A DNA stretch of 64,000 bases, taken from Nannobrachium achirus (Eukaryota; Chordata; Actinopteri; Myctophiformes; Myctophidae). The notes under the pieces are model-generated. The model was not told the origin of the DNA, searched no databases, and worked only from the letters and a program-made list of their open reading frames with translations. A program made the position numbers and the translations under genes. Each line of letters begins with the position of its first letter. Within the stretch, counting starts at the first letter, position 1. Positions 1 to 11,613 of the stretch are shown piece after piece. The DNA is taken from assembly GCA_963921795.1 (NCBI GenBank), contig OY997652.1:58454919-58518918 (forward strand). Reading direction: 5' to 3'.

Positions 1-79
1 AAGGAGAATTAATAAGTGCTACAAAGTAACTATAGCAGGTGAGCACCAAACCTAGCATCTGACTGAACAACAAACCATC

Positions 80-829
80 CAGTGTTAATTTTGTTGACTA
101 AGACAAAAAATATAAGTCGACTAAGATGTTGATATTTAGTCGACTGAGACAGGACTAAAACAATTTCAGAAGACTAAACCGGACTAAGTCTAAATTGTTG
201 ATTTAGTCTTAAGACTAAATCTAAGTCTAAGACTAAATGGAATTAAACCCAAATACATCTTTTATCTTTACATTTGAGAATGTAGGCACTTATCTGTTCT
301 TTACAAATCTCGTTGGTTTTGCACAGAGAGTAGTAGACAGTGTCAGATGTGATTGATACTGTTACTATAATATTTGCAGAGCAGAGATATTGTACCTGAC
401 AGTGGCACTGTGGCCACACACTAGGCATTGTAGCCTTGCCATAGCAGTTTTACTTGAACATTAACATAAGTATTGTATTTGCTACTGTATATTAAGGTGC
501 AATGGCATTACAGCCAAGACAGTGTTTTTTTTTTGTTTTTTTTTAGAACTCAGAATTGCACTGTATTTTTCTGACTCTTTTTGATATTGCACAGTGGAAG
601 AATTATTTGTTCAGAGTCATGTGGTTATATTTAGCCTAAAAGAATAAGACTAAAAGACTAAGACTAAAAGACTAAAACTAGACTAAGAGTAAAATGTTTT
701 GATATTTAGTAGACTAGACTAAGACTAGACTAAAACAATTTCCGAAGACTAAACCATACTAAGTTGTATGATTTAGTTTTAAGACTAAGACTAAGACTAA
801 ATCAAAAATGTCTGACAAAATTAACAATG
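80..829. mobile_element. Non-autonomous hAT element, GACTAAA-rich
   Basis: The ends are inverted repeats, CAGTGTTAATTTTGT on the left and ACAAAATTAACAATG on the right. The element is flanked by a perfect 8-bp duplication AAACCATC at 72-79 and 830-837, diagnostic of hAT transposition. The interior is degenerate GACTAAA/TTTAGTC repeats and encodes nothing. Confidence 0.9.
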
Positions 830-837
830 AAACCATC

Positions 838-1334
838 TAGCATAAGTATTAGTATCTGTGGACAAGTCAACAACATACATACATACACATCTAAACATAA
901 TCCAAATGAATAAATTAGACAGTCAAATATATATACGTAAATATCAGCAACCAGGGAAGTTATAAATAGCCTACAGATACATCTGCAGCAGCAGCTTTCG
1001 CATTACAGGATGAAATGCCAGTGACTGCATTTTTATGTTCAACATTAGTTCCTTTTATACGTAACGTTCCCTGAGATATTTAAAGGTTACAAAAGCACAG
1101 TTTTCAGATGAAAATGTTTATTGTCCAAAATGATGTCCAAAACCGTTACATTTCAGGAAAAAAAAAACGTACTAATACCCGACAAAAGCAAAAATAGTAG
1201 AACTACCAGCTCACAACACGTTGCAACGCTGTGCGTTGTGAGCTGGCAGGTTGGCTATTTGTGTTACCAATGTGTGACACTAGTATGGTGAAGTAGGACA
1301 TTAGTTTACATTATTATTCACATTATATTCTGAC
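838..1334. other. Intergenic or intronic sequence plus a hairpin repeat
   Basis: Nothing coding is seen. Bases 1190-1262 hold a member of the AGCTCACAA palindrome family: CCAGCTCACAAC at 1206-1217 pairs with GTTGTGAGCTGG at 1235-1246, with AAATAG outer ends. Confidence 0.6.
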
Positions 1335-1501
1335 CTGGAATGGGGACTGGACGATCCTCAGAGGGTGTTCATTATGAACCCCAGTGGACTGACAGGCTGA
1401 GCACAGGTCATAGTTAGGACACACTGTACACCAATACCTGGTCCCCACGATAGGATCTATCTCACAGCCGTCACAACACACACCAAGGTGGACGTTAGGA
1501 T
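1335..1501 (-). CDS. ZZ-type zinc-finger exon resembling SQSTM1/p62
   Basis: The acceptor GTTTCGTTTGCTAG precedes the exon and the donor is TTCCAG/GTCAGA. It encodes [19 protein letters not shown], then [20 protein letters not shown] and [16 protein letters not shown]. Three CxxC pairs and the final H..H are the ZZ zinc ligands, and NYDLC matches the DYDLC site with which human p62 reads N-terminal degrons. No PB1-domain exon was seen upstream in the 3.8 kb before the last TRPM exon. It may belong to an adjacent sqstm1-like gene, be a stray duplicated exon, or be spliced to the TRPM gene: the phase (two bases of a codon) fits exon 14 exactly. Confidence 0.78.
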
Positions 1502-3038
1502 CTAGCAAACGAAACAATAGAAATGTATTAGTATGAATTGTGTATAAAACTAGAACACATGCTTCCCGGAGCACAGGTCTGTACCAGGCCAGGTAGCTAA
1601 AACTGACCTCATTGACAATGTGGGTACTTTTGAATGGAGGTTCTTCCTTGGCCTACTGGGAGTGAGTGTTCACTTTTCCTCACCGATGGGTCCAGCAATG
1701 CCTGTTACATTATGTGCAAACATGCTCCTCCTGAACACTTTGTCAGATTTTCAAATGCCATTTAGTTTGACTCCGATTTACGACTACAATGATTTACAAC
1801 TACTTTCAGATACATCTTGATAACGTGACTTCAGGGATAATGTGTACCAATTAAGTAGAATTTTGGACAAAATTGGTAGGAGTAGCAAAAAAACTGTTAT
1901 GCAACGAACATGACGGTACACTTGTATTTCATCCTTGAACAGTGTTGTTTTTGTAGACGAAACGATGACGAATATCATTTTGTTGACGCACCTTTTTTTC
2001 ACGACAAAGACGTGGCGTTAACAAGCTAAAATGGGGGGCACGGTGACTAACATATTACGAGACCAATGTGTGTTTTCGTTGACGTGGCGGAGACGAGACG
2101 AACATCTGGTTTATTGGACGTTTTAACGTGCATGAAAAGCTGTCAAATATTATAAAGGCTGTTGCAATGGAGGGGTAGTGGCCAATCATATGGAACGTTC
2201 TAGGACGCATATAGCAACAGGCTCTGTGATTGGCTATATGTCGGCATGACTATACACACGTGTTGTTTGTTGTTGTCGGAAGCATATCAATTAATCATTT
2301 CAGTCGTCGGAAAAGAAGACACGATATGGATTTATTTTACAATCCAGGAAATAATGCAGGTTAACATCTGGCGCTAAGCTTCAGGCTAATGTTGGCTTGT
2401 TTAAGCAAACGTAAATTAATTGAATTGTTTGTTGTAAAGCATGGAAACTTTCTTTCGCTGGATGCGGAGAGAACGGTACGCGATAGCGAACGGTACTATA
2501 CCCACTAGTGACGTAGTGGTTTTGTTTTCGGTCAGCGGCGTCCGGCGTTGCGTATGGCTGTGACGTGTAAATCCTTGGAACTCAACAGCACTGCACGCGC
2601 GCGTGTATGCGTGCGTGTGTGTGATAAGTGCCAGTTTAGTGATACCATACGAAAAAAAGACATGCATACTTTATTCTTAGATAATATTACAATTGCCTCC
2701 TGTGTGAACTGTGCATATAAATAGGATGGGGCAGGTGTAACATTGTTATTAGCCTATACATCTATCCACAACTTCCCAACGTCCCATCGTGCATTGCGCA
2801 GAAGGCAGCTTCCGGCACCGCTACCGAGTGTGATCTACAAGCTCACAACGGCTGCATCTGCAATGCGAAGTGAGCTTGTATGTCTGCTGTTAACCGGAAG
2901 TGTCCCGCAAATGATGCTACAGTAAATTCTCTCGGAAACATGTGGATTGCTTTATGAATTCAATTGCACCTGTCAACTTTGATTCCAAAGTCTAATAGGC
3001 TACTTAATGAATTTATTTAAAGACACATTTTTCTTTTT
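1502..3038. other. Non-coding sequence with one palindrome
   Basis: No exon was recognised on either strand. Bases 2831-2890 hold another AGCTCACAA-type hairpin (ACAAGCTCACAA, then GTGAGCTTGT). The rest is unremarkable. Confidence 0.5.
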
Positions 3039-3206
3039 GACTAAAACTATTGACTAAAACTGGACTAAAACCTTTGTGTGGGTTCGTCGACTAAAACTAG
3101 ACTAAAACTATCAAGGATATAAATGACTAAAATGTGACTAAACCTAATAAGCATTTTGTCAAAAAGACTAAGACTAAATCTAAACTGCCTGCCAAAAACA
3201 ACACTG
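3039..3206. mobile_element. Right end of a second GACTAAA-rich hAT element
   Basis: GACTAAAAC-type repeats end in CCAAAAACAACACTG, the complement of the CAGTGTT terminus seen at base 80. No left end was found, so this is a truncated copy. Confidence 0.6.
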
Positions 3207-3459
3207 TCCATGAACCAGTTGGAATGTGCGTACAAAGTTTGATGGATATATCGGATATTGCGTTCATGATTTGAAGCAATTATGGGGGGACGGGGGGTTG
3301 AAGTCACCCTCTAAAGTCAGATGTGTCCCCCTCAAAACGTATCTAGGAGTCATTTGTAATAAGTCTTTCTACCACTTTTTCTAGTCACGTGTTCAAATAC
3401 TGGATTGTGATTGGCTTAAAACAGTAGTAAATCAGGCAACAATACTCGTCTGTGTGAAA

Positions 3460-3529
3460 TACCCGGATGCGTTGTCATGCTAATGAGGCACATTTCAGAG
3501 ATCAATGCGCCTCACAACGCATCCGGGTA
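3460..3529. repeat. Short palindrome (ACCCGGATGCGTTGT)
   Basis: TACCCGGATGCGTTGT at the left pairs perfectly with ACAACGCATCCGGGTA at the right, separated by about 38 bases. It looks like a small hairpin MITE. Confidence 0.7.
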
Positions 3530-3953
3530 CTTTCAGTCGGAACACCTTTCCCCAACCAACAATGACGTAGGTCCATGGTCGCAGGCGTCCTATGTTTACT
3601 AGTGAACGTACTATCGTCGCCGATTTATTCCATTGGATCCAATGCAATCCGCCAACTTTAAATACCCTTTTCTCTGAACCTATGCTTTTCTGGAAGCGAA
3701 CAGCCTCTATTTACGGCCGAAACTGTGCTTCTAACTAGTGCTTAGCTGTAAGCTAGACATGCACCACAGTATGGACCAGAGATAGCACCTCAAGGAGTTG
3801 GCGCCATCTGGTGGTGACTAGAAAATGTTGTGTTTATGGGACTATTTGCTGTGGTGGCGGAAGTTTGTGTATTCTGAAAATATTAATGATTGTAACTAAA
3901 GATCCTTGCAAGTTACAACCGTGTTTTCTTTCATTTATATGTAAAAAGTGGTA

Positions 3954-4104
3954 GAAAAGCAATTTACCATTCAAGGTCGTGGGTTGTTGTCTGATATACC
4001 TCTGTTTCAGGGTTGTTTGCCACTCGCCTGGCGGCTCGTGGCACAACCCTGAAACAGTGGTAAATCAGACAACAACCCACTCCCTCTCATGGTAAATGGC
4101 TTAC
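3954..4104. mobile_element. Hairpin MITE with 38-bp arms
   Basis: The arms at 3979-4016 and 4043-4080 (starting GTGGGTTGTTGTCTGAT) are nearly perfect inverted repeats. Imperfect outer arms carry TTTACCAT and ATGGTAAA. No coding content. Confidence 0.75.
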
Positions 4105-4235
4105 TTTCCACACAAACACAAAGCTTTTTGAATGATTTATAGTCTCAGTAGAGGTGCACGGATGATGGTTTTAGCTGCGGTTGCCACGGTTAACCTCCAT
4201 TCGGGCGGATTTGGGTCAATCAAATATAATTATTA

Positions 4236-4523
4236 ATTAAAGGAGTGGTGACACCGGCCGAAATTTAACATTATGGTACAGTAGGTCACGTGGTCTTTGT
4301 TGAAACGGTTTGGAAAGGGGGTGGAGCCGGCTGTTGCTGCCGACAGGCCCTTCAACATGTATGGGCCTGTCGGCAGCAACACAGAGCCCCCATTGATAGG
4401 CTGTTGATTGTACTGCATCATTTGATTGGATAATTTAACATGGGGGTACATGACATCATTAAAAAAAATTGCTAATTTGATAGCCATAATTAGCTGTTTT
4501 GGCCGTGTCACGCCCCCTTTAAT
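4236..4523. mobile_element. MITE with GGAGTGGTGACAC termini and an internal hairpin
   Basis: Left end TTAAAGGAGTGGTGACAC and right end GTGTCACGCCCCCTTTAA are inverted repeats. A second, perfect 19-bp inverted repeat lies inside at 4332-4350 and 4363-4381 (TGTTGCTGCCGACAGGCCC). Confidence 0.75.
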
Positions 4524-4734
4524 ATTGGATAACCGCAGAGGAAATGTGTAACGTAACGTTGTTCTTCATGAGGCAATATCCATGATTAAACTTACAGCTG
4601 TGTCCACTTAAAGCGGCATCAGCATGCCTTGCGCTGGTTGCACCTTGCCAAACCGTGCTAAAAAGTTAAACCCCACATAGCTCCATTGCGTCGGTAACAG
4701 TTAACTTCTCGCTAGCAAGCTGTGTGTGTCCATT

Positions 4735-4803
4735 TCTCTCTCTCTTTTCTCTCGCTCTCTCTGCCTCGCGTCTGTCTCTATCTGTGTGTGTGTGTGTGTG
4801 TGT

Positions 4804-4840
<37 letters not shown>

Positions 4841-4846
4841 GCGCGT
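4735..4846. repeat. (CT)n then (GT)n microsatellite
   Basis: A pyrimidine-rich CTCT stretch is followed by about 60 bp of GT repeats with few interruptions. Apparent reading frames here are repeat artefacts. Confidence 0.95.
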
Positions 4847-5318
4847 ACCTGCCTGCGTGCATGCCTGCCTGCCACCTCCTGCCCATTCACGTCTGTCTTT
4901 TGTGTGAGAAGTAAAGTGGCTACAGTACAAGTACAATACAAGTACAGTACAAGTAGCCTAGGCTTAGTTGACAACTAGTGTTTACTGCTGCTTATAGAAT
5001 TCTATTGCATAGGTTAGGTGCGGCCCCTCCGCCTGTACCACACCCTCTAGATTTATAGATTTAATCGACCCGTCTCTCAATCAAATCAAATTAGGTACAT
5101 TATCATGAAAAATTTAAAATCCTCAAGAACGACTAATTATTTGTTCATCATTGTAAACCTGTGTGTGCATTCATGAATTCATACATACGGGTGCTCACAA
5201 TAAAAGACTGTTAGCAATCATTCTCCTTTGTTCAAAACTTACACAGTGATCAAATCACACAATAAGCTAAAGATAAAATGTTTTATTCTGTTGTATTTGA
5301 TCCAAATCAAGTACTGAC

Positions 5319-5506
5319 CATTTGTAGAATCCCTGAGAGGCTCCTTCTGGAATTTCTTCTCCAAAAAAGAGATGAAGATTTGAAGGTGGGAGAGGATGAT
5401 GAAAGGAGGAGCCAAAGCAGGATGGGCCTGGTACTCTACGATGAGGTTGTACCACTGGAACATCCAATAGTGGTTGCTCTTCTCCTGCACCTTTTCAAAG
5501 GTGTTG
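5319..5506 (-). CDS. trpm4-like: TRPM4/5-like channel, exon 14 (TRP helix), last typical TRPM exon seen
   Basis: The acceptor CTCCATGCAG is followed by NTFEKVQEKSNHYWMFQWYN, LIVEYQAHPALAPPFIILSH and LQIFISFLEKKFQKEPLRDS with TN. It matches TRPM4 from YTFGKVQGNS through PALAPPFIVISHL, that is, the TRP helix and the start of the cytoplasmic C-terminus. The donor is AAATG/GTCAGT, ending one base into a codon. No further TRPM-type exon (KEN.L motif, coiled coil) was recognised between here and base 1. Confidence 0.95.
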
Positions 5507-5818
5507 CTGCATGGAGGGTTGAAGGTACAAATCAACAAACTATTAAATCATATTCAGGGTAGATTGGATCTTGCAATCTTCATATGGGGTGTGCTTTTTG
5601 AGCGGTGGTACAGCATCTCCAAAGAGTCGGTTTATCTGTTCCTAGCTATGTCCCTCCCTATCTACTGTATGTCTGTAGCATGAGCTGCAAGGCTGCAATA
5701 CCGCTGGTGACCAGTGGTAGCTGCTGATGCACCACTTACTTCAACACCTGGGTGACATACCTTCAAGTTCCACTGTTGAGCAACCTTGCAATGCATGTAT
5801 TTGACCCATACAAATACA

Positions 5819-5820
<2 letters not shown>

Positions 5821-5905
<85 letters not shown>

Positions 5906-5909
5906 GTGT
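5821..5909. repeat. (GT)n microsatellite
   Basis: Nearly pure GT repeat of about 89 bp immediately before the 5' leader of the LINE. Confidence 0.97.
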
Positions 5910-6728
5910 TGTTCTCCGTGGATCGCCACCTTGTCGTGGTGGAGAGCCTTGCGTGTTCCAATGAACCTGAAAGCTATGCCGTCGGGAGCTTATGCTCCTG
6001 GTAGGGTCACCCATGGCGGTAAGGTCGAGGGGGAGGTTCCAGACGAAGAGCGGTCCGAAGACCACAACGGCGGAACTGGCGGAGGATGACACGTGACACA
6101 CGTCACAACGGCAGTGAAGGCGGATGAAGGTTAATTGGTGCCTCATTGCCTACTGGGTGCACTGTACATGTTGGCTACGGGAGTGAACCCGGAAGGACAA
6201 ATCTGCTGTGAAGACCTGCATCAGGCAGCCATCAACAGACCGATGTGCTGGCAGTCTTCTGCAACACCTCTCTACAGAAGGTCGTCATGAGCTTTTCATG
6301 CCACTGGAGGACGTAGGGTGGAGCCAAGGCAGTGAGGGTAGTGACTGCGCACCACTTCCTTCACTATAATCAACTCCTTGCGCAGGCCTGCTCCAAATAC
6401 CCCTACCCCCATTCCCACCCCATTCCCCACCCCCAAGTCCTGCGGCGATGGAGAAGGGTAGCAGATACAGGTCAGGATGTGACTGGGAGTACCTAGCCCA
6501 ACTCTGCACGTAGGCGGCGTGGGATAGATGGTCGCCGAGATACGGGACGGAACAACGTGTCTCTCCGGCAGCTCTCCATGTGACTGAGCAGCCCCACCCT
6601 GCTCACCCTGAAATGGGAAGGGCCTAGAAAATGTGGCCTAAAAATGGTCTGTTCCTCTTCACCCGGGCAGCCTACCGCAGCTGCCGGGTCATCCCCTATG
6701 CGGTCAAAAACACAACAAGAAAACACGA

Positions 6729-7268
6729 TTGACACTCACAATGGCGATTTGGAACGTCCAAACTCTTCTGGACGTGCGCGATGATTCCTCTCGCCCCCGC
6801 AGAAGAACAGCGCTGGTGGCGCACGAGCTGAAGAGGTATAACATCGACATTGTGGCCCTCAGCGAAACCCGCTTCCATGGGGAGGATTCCATAGCAGAGG
6901 TGGGAGAAGGCTATACTTTCTTCTGGAAGGGGCTTCCAGAAGGCTCCCGCTGCCTCCATGGGGTAGGCTTCGCTGTGAGGACCTCCCTACTTCAGAAGAT
7001 TCCAGAATCCCCCGTTGGCATTAGCGAACGACTGATGACCTGGCGGATTCCCCTCACAAAGAACCGTTATTGCACCCTCATCAGCGCATATGCCCCAACA
7101 CTGATTGCTGACCCTCAATGCAAGGAAGAGTTATACGCCTCCCTGCACTCCGCCATCAGCAAAACACCTCCCACTGACAAGCTCGTTCTTCTAGGAGATT
7201 TTAACGCAAGAGTGGGCTCTGACAGTGTACTGTGGAAGGAAGTGATTGGTCAGCACGGTGTTCAATAG
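6729..7268 (+). pseudogene. LINE endonuclease domain (broken)
   Basis: The frame encodes an AP-type endonuclease, with IWNVQTLLD at the start, DIVALSETRF carrying the catalytic Glu, ISAYAPT, and LLGDFNARVG with the Asp/Asn pair. After HGVQ it stops, and the frames that follow lack the end of the endonuclease and the usual linker, so a deletion or frameshift lies near 7260. Used by the retrotransposon to nick target DNA, but inactive here as a unit. Confidence 0.88.
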
Positions 7269-7619
7269 TCCCGAAACACCAGCAGATCCAGACATCGGAT
7301 CGACATGGAGCACCTTACGCACGGCCCTTCACCAAGCGGCTGTGGAGTCTATAGGGTACACCAAAAGGAGACACCAAGACTGGTTCGACAACAGTGCACC
7401 GGGAATTCATGATCTGCTTCAAGCAAAACACAAGGCCCTTGCAGCTCATCTCTCAAATCCACAATCCACTGAAGGCTCACCTCAACCGCCTCAGAAGTGA
7501 AACCCAGCGCACCCTCAGAGCCATGGAGAATGACTGGTGGACAAAGAAGGCCTTAGAAATACAACACCACGCAGATACCAACAACTGTCATGCTTTCTAT
7601 GATGCCATCAAGTCCATCT

Positions 7620-7893
7620 ATGGTAAATGGTAAATGGTAAATGGTGCATTTATATAGCGCTTTTATCCAAAGTGCTTTACAGAGATTGTGCATTACATTC
7701 ACCCATTCACGCACACATTCATACACCGGTGGCAGAGGAAACCATGCAAGGCACCAACCTGCTCACCGGGAGCAACTAGGGGTTCAGAGTCTTGCCCAAG
7801 GACCCTTCGACATTAACTCAGGGGGAGCCCGGATTCGAACCCTTCGTGCTCTAATAACGGTTTCTCTACCCCTGAGCTATGCCGCCCACAGAG
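7620..7893 (-). mobile_element. tRNA-derived SINE inserted in the LINE
   Basis: On the minus strand the head has an A box TAGCTCAGGGGTAGAG and a B box GGGTTCGAATCC, so it is tRNA-derived. It is followed by a conserved fish SINE body with AGCGCTATATAAATG, and the tail is repeated CCATTTA. It splits the LINE frame between SIYG and RKSITPVRSADG. It is not a functional tRNA gene. Confidence 0.85.
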
Positions 7894-8939
7894 GAAAAGC
7901 ATCACCCCGGTAAGGTCAGCAGATGGTGCCACCCTCTACAAGGACAAACAGCAGATCCTGGATAGATGGGCTGAGCACTTTAAGACACTGTTGAACACAT
8001 CAAATCCTGTACAGATGGACATACTCTCCGACCTCCCTTGCCTGCCCCTTGTAGACATGCTGGACTTCTCCCCCACCTTTTCAGAGGTATGCAAGGCCAT
8101 CAAGGGACTAAAAAACAACAAGAGCCCTGGCCTTGACGAGATCCCGGGAGAAATTCTAAAGTATGGTGGATATCTTCTGTTCCGTAGAATGCATAAGCTG
8201 ATCACTGCCATCTGGTCTTCAGAAGTCATCCCGCAAGATTGGAAGGATGCTAACATCATAACAATCTATAAGAGGAAAGGTGACAAAGCAGACTGCGGTA
8301 ACAGTAGAGGTATCTCTCTTCTATCCACGGCTGGGAAGGTGCTAGCACGGATTCTCTTACATCGATTAGCAACCCATGTAACTGAAAACATCCTGCCCGA
8401 ATCCCAGTGTGGCTTTAGACGTGATCGTAGCACGGCAGACATGATCTTTGTTGCAAGACAGGTACAGGAAAAAATGCAGAGAACACAGCAAAGACCTGTA
8501 CATGGCATTCATAGATCTGTCCAAGGCCTTCGACACAGTCAACCGGGACATGCTGTGGAAAGTATTGGGGAAGTTAGGTGTGCCAGCAAAGTTCCGCAAT
8601 CTCCTGCGGCAGCTACATGATGGAATGCAGGCATGCGTGAGTAACGGTGGCCAACAATCCCCATTTTTCAGTGTGGACGTGGGGGTCAAGCAAGGGTGTG
8701 TCCTAGCCCCAACCATATTTAATATCTTCATCTCCACTGTCACCCTCCTGTCCCATAAATATCTGGACCCCACAGATGGGATTCGGATACAGTACCGGCT
8801 GGATGGTAACCTTTTTAACATCCGTCGCCTCCAAGCCACTACCAAACTCACCACCCAGCAAGTCCTGGAGCTACAGTATGCCGATGACTGCGCTCTACTT
8901 GCCCACTCAGCAGAATCCCTTCAGCGTGCACTAATGTAG
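7894..8939 (+). pseudogene. LINE reverse transcriptase (frameshifted)
   Basis: Before a frameshift near 8470 the frame carries NNKSPGLDEIPGEILKYGG, ANIITIYKRKGDKADCGNSR and PESQCGFRRDRSTADMIF. The next frame has AFIDLSKAFDTVNRDMLW, GVKQGCVLAPTIFN and the catalytic box YADDCALL. These are RT blocks of a non-LTR element. The enzyme cannot be made from this copy. Confidence 0.9.
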
Positions 8940-9072
8940 TTGCCTCCATATACACTGCCATTGGTCTCCAGATCAACATAAAGAGTGCACTCCCCAGCCA
9001 AACACGCCAATCTTCACTCTGGACGGGCATCCATTAGCCACCGTCCCTCACTTCACCTACCTTGGGAGCACT

Positions 9073-9719
9073 TTGTCTTCATCCTGTACCATAGACGACA
9101 TCCAGGCTCGAATTGGCCTGGCTTCTGCTGCCTTTGGAAGGCTAAGGTCCAGGGTCTTCCAAAACAGGAACCTCACCATCTCCACCAAGGCTGCTGTGTA
9201 CAAGGCAGTTTGCCTCTCCACGCTGCTCTATGGTTCGGAAACCTGGACACCCTACCAGAGGCACATCCACAGTCTAGAGGCCTTCCACATCCGTTGCCTC
9301 CATATGATCCTGGGTTTGACTTGGGAAGACAGGGTGCCCTACGTTGAAATGTATGACCGTATGCCAGCCCACTGTCTACCCCGACAGATCATGTATGGCC
9401 AGCTACTAGTTAGTCAAAGGTCTGCTGGGGGCCAGAAAAAGCGGTACAAGGACCATATCAAAACCCTCCTGAAGAAGTGTGACATTAAACCACCAACCCT
9501 CGAGTCCCTGGCTGTTGATCGCCACACTTGGAGCGCTACCTGTCATCAGGGAGTCACTCGAGGAGAGTACAGCGACGTGCACAGACGCACCAACGTGCCT
9601 CAGCACCACCAACCACCACAGCTGCCTTCCCCTGCTCCTCCTGTGACAAAGTCTGCGGATCACGCATCGGTCTGAGCAGCCACCTGGCCATGCACAGACG
9701 AAAGGCACAACCACAATAA
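9073..9719 (+). pseudogene. LINE ORF2 C-terminal region with C2H2-type finger
   Basis: The post-RT region reads STLLYGSETWTPYQRHI and continues to KRYKDHIKTLLKKCDI. In another frame the end encodes CSSCDKVCGSRIGLSSHL with AMHRRK, a Cys2His2 finger typical of the C-terminus of some LINEs. A frameshift near 9540 separates the parts. Confidence 0.85.
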
Positions 9720-9776
9720 TCAACCCATAAATTCTATTTGGAGCAACGCCATCGTCGACATCGACGGACTGCCATA

Positions 9777-11120
9777 AGCAAAAGTAAGTGTGTTAACAGA
9801 CTGCACAGTAAGCTGGAACAGCAGACAGAAACCATTGATCAGAGGATTCGCAGATGACTGACAGGTGAGATGCTTTTCATTGCAATAAATAATGTTGTGG
9901 GTGCTGCAAGTGGTGTGAAGGCACCTAGAGATGCTCCATTTGACGTGAATTGTTGTTTTGTGCAATAAGGGGTTTGAGAGCATTGACATTTTTATTTGTA
10001 TTGTTTAATACATTTATTTTAGCAAAGGTGTAAGTGTGCACAATAGGGCTATTAGATACTTTAGTCTACTGGCTTATCTGTATCAATAGGATTCGGAATG
10101 TGCTCAACTCCATTGTTCTCATTTCAGTAAAATGATATGTTTAACATACATAAAACTTTACCCTGGGTGAAAATGTACAGTATGTTGAATATATTTTGGG
10201 GCGATAGTGGTCACATTGGAAAGATAGATTTAATCCTAAATCGGAAGACTTCAATGTAACCCCAAAAAGTAATGCTTAAAAAGAATTGACACAAAATTGG
10301 CAAAAAGTGGCAAAGTTTCATAAAGCCACCATCTTGTAAATATGCAACTTCGGGTTCCAGACACACTCAATCCCACCCGACAAGCGTTCCGAATGCATAG
10401 TCGCGCGAAAAAACTGTCCTCATATGGAGCATTGTCAATTGCGTTGCGACGTAGCCTGAGCCATTCAAATAAATAAATTATATCTGCGAGCGAAAGAAAG
10501 GGTGGACGACGTCGCGGAACAACGCGTTGGCACTCGTGGTAGGTCAGGACGGTCTCATTGAAACTAATGTATTTTAATGTGATTTTAACGCCCGCATCGC
10601 TTCGCATCGCTCGCTTTGCGTCGCCAAAAAGATATTAAAAAAATGTATAGACACGAGTTTTGATCAGTTTTGACCAGTAGCTCATCTGATTTAACACACG
10701 GGTGACTAACCGGTCCCTTAGGCCGATTTTGAGATTTCAAAGTGCAATAACTCTCCCCGTGAAGGTCTCAGAAATGTCCCCTTCCATGACTTTTCCTAAA
10801 TACTCAAGATATATGTTCTCGTTTTTTTTCCCCTTCTGAAACGTTTCCTAATTATGAAATAAAATACAATTATACTACTCTGACGGCTGTTATCGGCAGA
10901 AAAGACCGTTCTCCCCCATTTCTCCCCCTCCCAGAAGAAGCAGAAGAGACTTCACACCTCCAGCCCACCTGGAGTGCGCCTTTGTTGCTTCTAATAGATC
11001 ATTTACATTTCACTGTCAGCAAAGATAACATGACTAAATGTTGACTAATGTTTTATTTTATAATTGAAAATAATAATGATAATATCAATGTATCAATTGT
11101 ATTGTTATCGCGCGTTATCG
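9777..11120. other. Intronic sequence without recognisable elements
   Basis: AT-rich single-copy-looking sequence. Nothing coding or repetitive was recognised. GCATCGC/GCGTCGC motifs cluster at 10590-10625. Confidence 0.4.
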
Positions 11121-11613
11121 CCGTACGGGTCCATTTGGTTTCATTCTAGAGCCAAACGTTTGGCGAGGCTGTTTTTTTTTTTTTTTTTTTTAAATACTAC
11201 TCTTTTTTTTTTTTAATACTACTCCACAACATCTCGGATCCAAATATTGTATTTTTACTCCACTACAATTATATGAAAACATAGCTACTAGTTACTTTGC
11301 AGATTAAATTATTATATTATAAAACATAGTGCCTTTAGACTATTTGAAAATAGCCAAGCTCACAACGCGTCGCGCTGCGCTGTGACACGTGTGAGCTTAT
11401 TTTGATGCCATTACTTTCGTAGCCTACTTCTTTTACCCAAGTGCATTTTGAATTCCGGACTTGTAACAAAGTATTTCAATAATGCAGTATTGATATTTTT
11501 ACCTAAGTAAAAAATCGGAGTACGTTTTCCTCCACTGAGAACAGAGAGACAGAGACAGAGACAATGAGCCAAATGAAACCAAATGGAACCGTACGGGTCC
11601 ATTTGGTTTCATT
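11121..11613. repeat. Segment bounded by a 25-bp direct repeat
   Basis: A 25-bp sequence starting CCGTACGGGTCCATTTGG occurs at 11121-11145 and again at 11589-11613. An inverted partial copy (AATGAAACCAAATGGAACC) lies just before the second. Between them are poly-T runs and an AGCTCACAA hairpin at 11347-11404. The origin of the duplication is unclear. Confidence 0.6.

Larger units (their letters stand above)
5913..9776 (+). mobile_element. Degraded non-LTR retrotransposon (LINE) with APE endonuclease, RT and C-terminal zinc finger
   Basis: The element starts with a structured GC-rich leader, then carries endonuclease, reverse transcriptase and a C-terminal C2H2 finger on the plus strand, opposite to the host gene. 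The reading frame is broken several times, and a SINE interrupts it at 7620-7893. The 3' end is near CATCGACGGACTGCC at 9756-9772. The clade was not assigned. It lies in TRPM intron 13. Confidence 0.88.

Noticed and set aside
7820-7893. Possible tRNA gene on the minus strand
   Set aside because: A and B boxes are present, but there is no complete cloverleaf and the sequence continues into a SINE body and tail.
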